Below are positions 25,763 to 32,996 of a stretch of DNA of 64,000 nucleotides, piece by piece. A model generated the notes under the pieces. That model was not told the DNA's origin and made no database searches. It saw only the letters and a list, made by a program, of their open reading frames with translations. The stretch's first letter is position 1; each line of letters opens with the position of its first letter. Origin of the DNA: Pedobacter heparinus DSM 2366 (GTDB taxonomy: Bacteria; Bacteroidota; Bacteroidia; Sphingobacteriales; Sphingobacteriaceae); assembly GCF_000023825.1 (NCBI RefSeq), contig NC_013061.1, forward strand, positions 2,480,001 to 2,544,000, written 5' to 3'. The position numbers and the translations under genes were made by a program.

Positions 25763-28086
25763 TTAATTTTGCCCGTCATGACAAACCTCAGCACTCCCCC
25801 ATTCACAATATCGCTGTGCGTAATGCTATGTCCTTTAAGCAGTTTCCCGTTCAAATATACTTCCTTCACATACACATTCTTATCACTCTGGTTCTGCGTT
25901 TCCACCTTAAACGTTTTTCCGTTCTCCAAAGTAAGTACTGCCGATTTTATTGCCGGACTTCCCAATGAATAAACATCCGAACCTGGCGATACCGGGTAAA
26001 AGCCCAGGGCCGAGAACATATACCAGGCGCTCATCTGTCCGCAATCGTCGTTTCCACCCAATCCATCGGGTGTAGGTTTATACTGCATTTTCAAAATCAT
26101 CCTTACCCTTTCCTGCGTTTTCCAGGGTTGTCCTACCCAGTTGTACAGGTATGCCACATGATGTGCCGGTTCATTGCCATGTACATAACCCCCAATAATG
26201 CCCTCACGGGTAATGTCCTCCGTTTCAGCAAAAAACTCGTCCGGCAGGTGCATCGTAAAGAGCGAATCCAGGCGTGAGGCTACCCGTTTTGCACCACCCA
26301 TCAGCTCAATCATTGCTGCAGGGTCATGTGGTACAAAGAAGCTATAGTTCCAGGTATTGCCCTCAATAAAACCCTGATCGTGTGTACTCAGCGCATCAAA
26401 ATCCTTTTTAAAAGAACCATCTGCCAACCTTGGGCGCATAAAACCGATCCGGGCGTCAAATACATTCTTCCAGTTGCCTGCCCTTTTCATAAAAGTAGCA
26501 TAAACATCTTCCCTGCCAAGTTTTTTAGCCATCTGGGCGATACACCAATCGTCATAAGCGTATTCCAGGGTATTCGAAACCGAAGTCCGGTTATTTTCTG
26601 CGGGGATATAGCCCTTATCAATATAATCCCCGATACCTTCGTAATTGCGATGGTTTGCAGTAGTGATACAAGCCTCCAGGGCTTTGCCAGCGTCGCCGTT
26701 ATAAACACCCTTAACCACTGCATCAGCAATAACCGACACGCTATGGTAGCCGCTCATGCACCAGTTGTCGTTGGCGTAGTGCGACCATATTGGCAGCATT
26801 TTTAAAGTACTCTGGTCGTAATGGGCCAGCATAGACTTTACAATATCATTGTTGCGCGATGGCTGCATGATGTTCAGAAAAGGATGCAGCGCCCTGTAAG
26901 TATCCCAAAGGGAAAAGGTCGTATAGTTTACAAACCCATCAGCCCGGTGCACATTCTGGTCCAGGCCCTTATATTCCCCGTTCACATCCGTATAATTGGT
27001 AGGATTGATGAAAGCATGGTACATGGCCGTATAAAAATTGACCTTATCATCCTCAGCCGCATCAAGGGCAATTTTGTTCAGTTCTTTGTTCCATTTATTC
27101 TGGGCCTGCTGCTTCAGCTTGTCAAAATCCCAACCCCGGGCTTCGGCCTTCATGTTTTCAAGTGCGTTAGCCTGACTCACCGGCGAAAGCGCAAACTTTA
27201 CCTGCACCTGCTCCCCTTCAGCCGTCTCAAAATCAAAATACATCCTGATCCTTTTGCCTGCTATTTCAGGAAAATTCCTGGTCTGGTCAAATTTTCTCCA
27301 GAAACCCTTATACACCTGTGGCGCATCGAAATTCTTTTGTCCGTAGCCCTTAAAAGGCTTGGAAAACGACATGGCAAAATACACCGTACGCGTCCGTGCC
27401 CAGCCATTGGTTTGCCGGTACCCGGTAACCAGCGTATCATTTACCACTCTTACAAAAGTCCATACGTTTTTGTCGTCATAATTGTAAATGCCCGACATCA
27501 GGTCTAAAATTATATGCGAATCCGGCGTTCCGGCAGCAGATTTCGGGAAAGTATAGCGGTGCATCCCTACCCGTTCCGTAGCTGTCAGTTCAGCTAAAAT
27601 TCCATGATCATCCAGTTTTACCCTGTAATAACCAGCTTCAGCACGCTCATTGGCATGCGAAAAAGCAGAGCGGAAACCACTGCCTGGCTGATCTGCAGTT
27701 CCAGGGTTCAGCTTCAGCCTGCCCTGTGTAGGCATGATCAGAAAATCACCCAAATCTGAATGTCCTGTTCCACTGAAATGCGTATGGCTAAAGCCTACTA
27801 TCGTTTTATCCTCATATTTATAACCGGCACAATATTTATATACATCCCCATTGTACTTTCCATTCAGTTCATAAGAAAGTGTATCTGTATCCGGGCTCAA
27901 TTGTACCGCCCCAAAAGGCACCGTTGCCCCCGGATACGTATGCCCCATTTTCTGTGTGCCGATAATCGGCTTCACATATTTAACCAGGTTTTGCTGGGCA
28001 AAACCCCTAACCGGTAAAAGCAAATCCAGCAGAAATAATATTCCCCCGGAAAACAACAATGAACGGCTCAATACAGCTTTCTTCAT
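25759..28086 (-). CDS. GH92 family glycoside hydrolase (alpha-mannosidase-type)
   Basis: 775 residues with a signal peptide (MKKAVLSRSLLFSGGILFLL, cleavage near GFAQ). GH92 enzymes are Ca2+-dependent exo-alpha-mannosidases common in Bacteroidota. N-terminal beta-sandwich: YVKPIIGTQKMGHTYPGATV then PFGAVQLSPDT, and SHTHFSGTGHSDLGDFLIMP. C-terminal (alpha/alpha)6 barrel: LWDTYRALHPFL, EGNTWNYSFFVPHD with the probable catalytic acid, and GGNDDCGQMSAWYMFSALGF then YPVSPG. It acts in the periplasm or outside the cell on mannosides, for example from N-glycans. No SusCD pair is beside it, which is unusual. It is bracketed by two 95-bp direct repeats. Confidence 0.93.
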   Translation of the reverse strand: MKKAVLSRSLLFSGGILFLLDLLLPVRGFAQQNLVKYVKPIIGTQKMGHTYPGATVPFGAVQLSPDTDTLSYELNGKYNGDVYKYCAGYKYEDKTIVGFSHTHFSGTGHSDLGDFLIMPTQGRLKLNPGTADQPGSGFRSAFSHANERAEAGYYRVKLDDHGILAELTATERVGMHRYTFPKSAAGTPDSHIILDLMSGIYNYDDKNVWTFVRVVNDTLVTGYRQTNGWARTRTVYFAMSFSKPFKGYGQKNFDAPQVYKGFWRKFDQTRNFPEIAGKRIRMYFDFETAEGEQVQVKFALSPVSQANALENMKAEARGWDFDKLKQQAQNKWNKELNKIALDAAEDDKVNFYTAMYHAFINPTNYTDVNGEYKGLDQNVHRADGFVNYTTFSLWDTYRALHPFLNIMQPSRNNDIVKSMLAHYDQSTLKMLPIWSHYANDNWCMSGYHSVSVIADAVVKGVYNGDAGKALEACITTANHRNYEGIGDYIDKGYIPAENNRTSVSNTLEYAYDDWCIAQMAKKLGREDVYATFMKRAGNWKNVFDARIGFMRPRLADGSFKKDFDALSTHDQGFIEGNTWNYSFFVPHDPAAMIELMGGAKRVASRLDSLFTMHLPDEFFAETEDITREGIIGGYVHGNEPAHHVAYLYNWVGQPWKTQERVRMILKMQYKPTPDGLGGNDDCGQMSAWYMFSALGFYPVSPGSDVYSLGSPAIKSAVLTLENGKTFKVETQNQSDKNVYVKEVYLNGKLLKGHSITHSDIVNGGVLRFVMTGKIK

Positions 28087-28205
28087 ATCAAAATTATAGC
28101 TAAAAACAAAAAGCCTAATGTATAAAAATCTTTACTGTTTTCGCACACAATTGTAATTATGTTATAAAAATCGCTATAAAACCAGTCTCTGTTTCTCAGC
28201 CTATC

Positions 28206-28300
28206 CCCCTCGCTTTCCATAAAATTTGGTGTCTTTAAGAGAACATAGGAAAATTTTGCCCTTCTTCACGGCAAAGGTTTCCAGTTCGAAGATAGATCAC
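28206..28300 (+). repeat. 95-bp direct repeat, copy 2 (5' side of the GH92 gene)
   Basis: Second copy of the element at 25668-25762, same strand, 87 of 95 bases identical. It sits 120 bases beyond the GH92 start codon and about 50 bases before the mnmA promoter element. The hairpin stem is 6 bp here. The 319-base gap 28087-28405 holds this repeat, the GH92 upstream region and the mnmA promoter; no further gene is seen. Confidence 0.9.
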
Positions 28301-28348
28301 CAAATATTAATTTGACAGCACCATTAGATTTTTCCCCATAAAATCCCT

Positions 28349-28356
28349 TATTTTTG
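28349..28356 (+). promoter_or_regulatory. Putative -7 element (TATTTTTG) for mnmA
   Basis: Exact TAnnTTTG match, 49 bases before the mnmA ATG. The predicted leader contains a short hairpin CCGGG/CCCGG near 28375-28391. Confidence 0.5.
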
Positions 28357-28405
28357 CGCCTTACATTTAATTACCGGGCCTTGAACCCGGCCTATATTAA
28401 AAACA

Positions 28406-29497
28406 ATGAGTAAAAAAGGCAGAATATTGGTAGCCATGAGTGGCGGGGTCGACAGTTCGGTAGCAGCAGTAATGCTCCATGAACAAGGTTATGAAGTCAT
28501 TGGTTTAACCATGAAAACCTGGGATTATGCCACCTCAGGAAGCAGTAGCAAAGAAACCGGCTGCTGCAGTCTCGACAGCATCAACGATGCCCGTACCCTT
28601 GCGGTAAACTACGGCTTCCCCCATTATATATTAGACATCAGGGACGAGTTTGGCGATTTCGTGATCGATAACTTTGTAGACGAATACCTTGCCGGCCGTA
28701 CCCCTAACCCATGTGTATTGTGTAATACCCATATCAAATGGGAAGCCCTGTTAAAACGTGCCAACAAGCTCGATTGCGAATTTATCGCGACCGGGCATTA
28801 TGCCAATATCCGTCAGCAGGACAGCGGAAGGTATGTCATTTCCAAAGGAAAAGACGAAAATAAAGACCAGTCTTACGTACTCTGGGGTGTATCCCAGGAA
28901 AACCTGTCAAGAACCCAGTTCCCATTAGGTTCCTTTGCCAAATCAGAGATCAGACAAATGGCCCTGGATATGGGACAGGAAGAACTGGCTAAAAAAAGCG
29001 AAAGCTACGAGATCTGCTTTGTACCGGATAACGATTACCGGGCCTTTTTAAAACACAAAGTGGAAGACCTGGAGCAGCGCGTTGCCGGTGGTAATTTCAT
29101 TACCAGCAACGGAATGGTGGTTGGTCAGCATAAAGGTTATCCTTTTTATACAATCGGACAAAGAAAAGGTCTTGGTATCGCCTTTGGCGAACCCATGTTT
29201 GTGACCCAGATCCTGCCCGAAAGCAATACTGTAGTATTGGGCAGGGCCGATGAACTGGAACGTAAAGAAGCCATGGTCAGGAACCTCAATCTGGTGAAAT
29301 ACGAAAGTATACATGAACCAATGGATAACGTGGTTACCAAAATCCGATATAAAGATGCAGGTATGCTGAGTACCATTGTACAGGAAAAAGACAAAATGCG
29401 TGTGGTCTTCGATCACAATGTATCGGCTATAGCACCCGGACAATCCGCAGTTTTCTATGAGGGGAACGACCTGTTAGGCGGCGGTTTCCTTTGCTAA
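28406..29497 (+). CDS. mnmA: tRNA 2-thiouridine(34) synthase
   Basis: 363 residues. MnmA adenylates and thiolates U34 of Lys, Glu and Gln tRNAs. PP-loop ATPase motif AMSGGVDSSVAA at 10-21; catalytic Cys103 in RTPNPCVLCN and the second cysteine Cys204 in SYEICFVPDND; central GQRKGLGIAFGEP block for the beta-barrel start. Cytoplasmic. An insertion with GCCSLDSINDAR near 52 is normal in the family. It converges with the metallophosphatase gene, leaving 6 bases. Confidence 0.97.
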   Translation: MSKKGRILVAMSGGVDSSVAAVMLHEQGYEVIGLTMKTWDYATSGSSSKETGCCSLDSINDARTLAVNYGFPHYILDIRDEFGDFVIDNFVDEYLAGRTPNPCVLCNTHIKWEALLKRANKLDCEFIATGHYANIRQQDSGRYVISKGKDENKDQSYVLWGVSQENLSRTQFPLGSFAKSEIRQMALDMGQEELAKKSESYEICFVPDNDYRAFLKHKVEDLEQRVAGGNFITSNGMVVGQHKGYPFYTIGQRKGLGIAFGEPMFVTQILPESNTVVLGRADELERKEAMVRNLNLVKYESIHEPMDNVVTKIRYKDAGMLSTIVQEKDKMRVVFDHNVSAIAPGQSAVFYEGNDLLGGGFLC

Positions 29498-29503
29498 GGA
29501 TAA

Positions 29504-30451
29504 TTAGCTATCTAATTCGTTTGAAATAATATAAGGTGAAGCGGTTTTAATCCGCTTGCCTTTATATCGTTCAAAATAATAATCTATTCTACCCAGATTG
29601 ATACCCGCAAAGCCAACCTGGTTAATGGTAGTAATCCGACCGCTTAAGTTCTGTACATCTTCAGGCTGATCCATAAAAGTATGCGTATGCCCACCAATAA
29701 TCAGATCTATGTTCTTATTGTTTTTTGCCAATACCTGATCCGATACTTTGTTAGCAGCATATTTATAACCCAAATGAGATAAGCATATTATCAAATCACA
29801 TTTCAAATCTTGCTTTAGCAAATCAGCCATTTCATTGGCTTTTGCAATAGGATCAATAAAAACAGTATCACCGTAGTTTTTACCCTCAACCAAACCTTTC
29901 AGTTCAATACCAATTCCAAATACCCCAATCTTTAGTCCTTCTTTTTTAAAGAGCTTATAAGGTTGCGTACTACCCTTAAGCAGGGTATTGGAGAAATCGT
30001 AATTGCTACACAATATTGGAAAATTAGCATGGGGCAATTGCTTATGAAAGCCCGCCAGTCCGTTGTCAAAATCGTGGTTGCCCATTGTAGCAGCATCATA
30101 GCCCATGGCGGTCATCAGTTTCATTTCCAGTTCCCCGCCAAATTTGTTAAAATAAGGTGTGCCCTGAAAAATATCACCGGCATCCAGCAACAGCACATTT
30201 TTTTCCTTTGCCCTTATGCTACTGATCAGGCCAGCACGTCTTGCTGTGCCCCCTAAACCCTGGTTCCGCGAACCATCCATCGGAAAAGGCTCTATCCGGC
30301 TGTGTACATCGTTGGTATGTAAAATGCACAGCTTAACCAGGTCCCCTGCTGCAAAAGCATCATAGGCCTTAAAATTTAACGCAAAAGTGGTGGCAGCCAC
30401 TCCAGCAGTCCTGATAAAATTCCTGCGGTTAATCTTTAGTAATTCTTCCAT
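29504..30451 (-). CDS. Metallophosphatase half of a 5'-nucleotidase, exported (Tat-type signal)
   Basis: 315 residues from ATG 30451 (MEELLKINRRNFIRTAGVAA); ATGs at 30463 and 30484 are alternatives. The N-terminus carries RRNFIRTAG, a Tat-like signal. The calcineurin-like domain has all metal motifs: LHTNDVHSRI, LLDAGDIFQG, MGNHDFDNG, and IIGGHTHTFM near the end. This is the catalytic N-domain of UshA-type 5'-nucleotidases; the C-terminal substrate domain is missing here and is encoded by the gene just upstream, which overlaps by about 23 bases. It probably removes phosphate from nucleotides in the periplasm. Confidence 0.9.
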   Translation of the reverse strand: MEELLKINRRNFIRTAGVAATTFALNFKAYDAFAAGDLVKLCILHTNDVHSRIEPFPMDGSRNQGLGGTARRAGLISSIRAKEKNVLLLDAGDIFQGTPYFNKFGGELEMKLMTAMGYDAATMGNHDFDNGLAGFHKQLPHANFPILCSNYDFSNTLLKGSTQPYKLFKKEGLKIGVFGIGIELKGLVEGKNYGDTVFIDPIAKANEMADLLKQDLKCDLIICLSHLGYKYAANKVSDQVLAKNNKNIDLIIGGHTHTFMDQPEDVQNLSGRITTINQVGFAGINLGRIDYYFERYKGKRIKTASPYIISNELDS

Positions 30452-31211
30452 CCAGTTTCGCATTAATTGTTTTGCCTGCGGCACCTTGTTCCTTCACATA
30501 ATTGATCAGGGCATCCCTCACCTTCAGCCCCAATACTTTTTTCTCCAGCGGGTTTTTAAATCCCAGGGCATTGTCGCCACCACCAGCAATGTAATCAGAG
30601 GTCAGCACCCGGTAAGTTTTTTCCGGATCAAAGGCTTTTCCCTGAATAAATACCTCTACAGGCTTTTTGTCTGCTATTTTCAGGCGTATACCTGCAACTG
30701 GCTGTCCGTTTGTAGCGGCAATAAAGTTGATCAGTTGCTGCACATCTGTACCTTTTAAAGTAAAGGCTACCAGTTCATTTTCAAAAGGCATCAGTTCAAA
30801 CATATTTGATAACTTAATGGCACCTTTGGGTAAATCTACCCTTATACCCCCTTTTGTTGAAGGCATAGAAAAATCAATTGAGGGGTCATATTTTAAAGCC
30901 TGCTGCATCACTGCGTCCGAGAAAAAATTACCCAGTACCGTTTCCGGCTGGTCATTGTTTTTGGTCATGGCCATTTCCGAATAGCCCAGAACCTGGTTCA
31001 TCTCATCATCCAGCTGCTGCTTATAGGGCTGGTAGGTTTTAATAACGCTACTATCGGGCAAAACGGCTTTGTCAATCGCATAATCAGCGCGGTTGGCCTT
31101 TACCAGTTTATAACCGGAAGAGCAGGAAGCCAGGCTTAAGCCCAGCAGTAAAACGAAATGAGCAGTGAAATGCCAGGTGTAATGTTTACAGGTTTTTGGT
31201 AATATTTTCAT
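30429..31211 (-). CDS. 5'-nucleotidase C-terminal domain lipoprotein
   Basis: 260 residues. MKILPKTCKHYTWHFTAHFV begins a signal segment ending LGLSLASCSS; Cys30 in the ASC lipobox would be lipidated. The rest is a stand-alone 5'-nucleotidase C domain: ETVLGNFFSDAVMQQAL, KGGIRVDLPKGAI, MFELMPFENELVAFTLKGTD, and RVLTSDYIAGGGDN. In UshA this domain binds the base and sugar. It lies before the catalytic half, reversed in order compared with the fused protein, and overlaps it by about 23 bases. Its start overlaps the end of the peroxidase gene by 26 bases. Confidence 0.9.
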   Translation of the reverse strand: MKILPKTCKHYTWHFTAHFVLLLGLSLASCSSGYKLVKANRADYAIDKAVLPDSSVIKTYQPYKQQLDDEMNQVLGYSEMAMTKNNDQPETVLGNFFSDAVMQQALKYDPSIDFSMPSTKGGIRVDLPKGAIKLSNMFELMPFENELVAFTLKGTDVQQLINFIAATNGQPVAGIRLKIADKKPVEVFIQGKAFDPEKTYRVLTSDYIAGGGDNALGFKNPLEKKVLGLKVRDALINYVKEQGAAGKTINAKLDGRITKD

Positions 31212-31698
31212 CCAGTGGTTTCACTTTAGAACGGAAACGGTGTACCAGCTGCCCCTTTTCATTGATCAGGAATTTTTCAAAGTTCCAGTTGATATCGCCT
31301 GTAAAATCAGGGTTTTCAGCTGTTGTAAGGTACTTAAACAAAGGTGTAATGTCATTTCCTTTTACACTGCTCTTTTCAGCCAGCAAAAAGTCGACATTGT
31401 ACTTTCCGGTACAAAACTCCTTGATCTCGCTATTGGTAGCCAGTTCCTGTCCACCAAAATTGCCTGCCGGGAAACCGATCAGCACCACTTTGTTGCCGTA
31501 TTGCTTGTGCAGCTTTTCCAGGTCCTCATATTGCGGGGTATACCCACATTTTGAAGCTGTGTTTACAATAAGGATCTTTTTACCCTTAAATTTCGAAAGT
31601 TTTACTTCCTTGCCATCAATGGTCTTAAAAGAAAAATCGTATACACTTTTGGCCGGAGGCGTAAAAAAGAGGTTCAGTATTATTAGTAATAAGTTCAT
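31186..31698 (-). CDS. Glutathione peroxidase family protein (thiol peroxidase)
   Basis: 170 residues. A hydrophobic start (MNLLLIILNLFFTPPAKS) may send it to the periplasm. GPx fold: catalytic Cys51 in NTASKCGYTPQYEDL (Cys, not selenocysteine), Gln84 in NFGGQEL, and Trp138-Asn139 in INWNFEKFL complete the active-site set. Cys96 (EIKEFCTGKYNV) is placed like the resolving cysteine of thioredoxin-dependent GPx enzymes, so thioredoxin is a likelier reductant than glutathione. The usual FPCNQFGGQE reads FPAGNFGGQE here. It heads the run with the two 5'-nucleotidase halves. Confidence 0.92.
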   Translation of the reverse strand: MNLLLIILNLFFTPPAKSVYDFSFKTIDGKEVKLSKFKGKKILIVNTASKCGYTPQYEDLEKLHKQYGNKVVLIGFPAGNFGGQELATNSEIKEFCTGKYNVDFLLAEKSSVKGNDITPLFKYLTTAENPDFTGDINWNFEKFLINEKGQLVHRFRSKVKPLDENITKNL

Positions 31699-31740
31699 AA
31701 TTGTATATTTTAATTATATACGAAGATAAATAGAATTAAA

Positions 31741-32550
31741 CTATAATTTTAATTTATCTACATCTCTCCATACTGAGGCCAGCTTACCATGAGGCACAAT
31801 GACGCCCGGGCTGCGGATAAATTCACCAGGCGTAATTATGGCTCCGCATAAGCCGGCCGGGTTAAATTCTTTGTTGTTCTTAATCACGCTAATGTTGTCT
31901 TTTAAAGTGGAATATCCCAGTTTCATCCCCATCACACATAAGCAGCCATCAGGAACTTCGAAGGTAAAATTGTGCGCAGGTACCTGCGGCTGGTCTGTAT
32001 TTACTTCCAGCACCTGAAAAACCCTCGACTTATGTACGCCCTGTTCCAGATTATAAAAGGCCAGGGCTACTGTAATTTCGCAGAAGTTGCAGGCTGCGGG
32101 GAATTTAAGTTGTTCATTGATTTCCATTGCCGGAAGGCTTAGGCTGAGCTGGTTGCCGGCTAAAGTAAGCTGCGGTTCTACCCAGAGGCTTTTGGCCAGG
32201 GGTGATTTGGCATTAAATTCAAAACCTGCAAGCCTCGAAAAACTGTCTTCATTAAAAGTATATTGTTTTGTAGCTTTGTTGTAACACTGTTCCAGTATTT
32301 CTCGGTTCTGTTTAGTGAGGCGGTTAACCATAGCACCGTCGTAAAAACCACCAAACAACAAAGACAGATCGGTCCGGATGGCCTTAGATAAGGTACTGGC
32401 TTTGGCAAATATGTTTGCTGTGGTTTTTGAAGCCTCGGTTTGCTTACCCGGGTGTGGCCCTTTTTGTACAATTGTGATCCCATTTCGGCCTTTTTTAAAG
32501 ACCAGGTTGCCGATCAGGCCAATGATTTGTTTTCCATCAAATTTTCCCAT
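31741..32550 (-). CDS. DUF6266-like protein of unknown function
   Basis: 269 residues. The start MGKFDGKQIIGLIGNLVFKK resembles DUF6266 proteins, which begin with MG...G..GK.G....K and are common in Pedobacter and relatives. The C-terminal half is beta-rich. No signal peptide, membrane segment or known catalytic motif. Three cysteines are near the middle and end (ACNFCEITVAL, DGCLCVMG). It is a single gene; upstream lies a structured 446-base spacer. Function unknown. Confidence 0.6.
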   Translation of the reverse strand: MGKFDGKQIIGLIGNLVFKKGRNGITIVQKGPHPGKQTEASKTTANIFAKASTLSKAIRTDLSLLFGGFYDGAMVNRLTKQNREILEQCYNKATKQYTFNEDSFSRLAGFEFNAKSPLAKSLWVEPQLTLAGNQLSLSLPAMEINEQLKFPAACNFCEITVALAFYNLEQGVHKSRVFQVLEVNTDQPQVPAHNFTFEVPDGCLCVMGMKLGYSTLKDNISVIKNNKEFNPAGLCGAIITPGEFIRSPGVIVPHGKLASVWRDVDKLKL

Positions 32551-32579
32551 TTCAGTTTTTTTAAGTTATAAATAAGTTC

Positions 32580-32622
32580 AGGAGTGCACATGCCTGGTTT
32601 TACATGCATTTGTGCTGCTCCT
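32580..32622. repeat. Hairpin upstream of the DUF6266-like gene
   Basis: Arms AGGAG-T-GCACA and TGTGC-TG-CTCCT form two 5-bp helices with a small bulge. It lies 30 bases from the DUF6266-like start and may fall in its leader on the minus strand. Confidence 0.5.
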
Positions 32623-32650
32623 ATTGTTAATTTACAGTTAACCCAGGCTA

Positions 32651-32681
32651 AGCCCACCTTTTTTCAGAAAAAACGTGGGCT
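32651..32681. repeat. Long hairpin with A/T tract core in the topA upstream spacer
   Basis: AGCCCAC / GTGGGCT outer stem, one C-C mismatch, then TTTTTT / AAAAAA around a 3-base loop. Bidirectional; it could end transcription in either direction or be a regulatory structure. Confidence 0.65.
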
Positions 32682-32712
32682 CACTGTGGGCTGACTGTGG
32701 CCTCACTGTGGG
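32680..32712 (+). repeat. Three tandem 11-bp repeats
   Basis: CTCACTGTGGG, CTGACTGTGGC, CTCACTGTGGG in direct succession, starting where the long hairpin ends. The whole 446-base gap (32551-32996) contains these repeats, the two hairpins, a 7-bp hairpin at 32898-32916 and the topA upstream region, and no recognisable gene. Confidence 0.75.
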
Positions 32713-32996
32713 TGCAGTACGAACGCATCTAAAGCGATATTGAAACGCAGACGAAACACACGCAAAGCTTTGGCTAAGCTTATTAACTTAAGATAAGAAA
32801 TTTTGTTTGAATAAAAGAATATATTAATTAATAATCCTGTCCTATTGCTAATGTACACCGGCCGTGTAATTCTGCCAGGTAAATTGTTAGAAATGGCGGG
32901 CGAAATTGATTCGTCCTGAATTATTTTATCATAAATTTTAGCTTCGATTTTGATATTAGCGGTATTTATAGCTTTATTTGCAGAAAAACGGTCTGA

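Noticed and set aside
26326..27507. Plus-strand frames inside the GH92 gene
   Set aside because: Shadows of the 775-residue GH92 gene, with no start signals or known domains.
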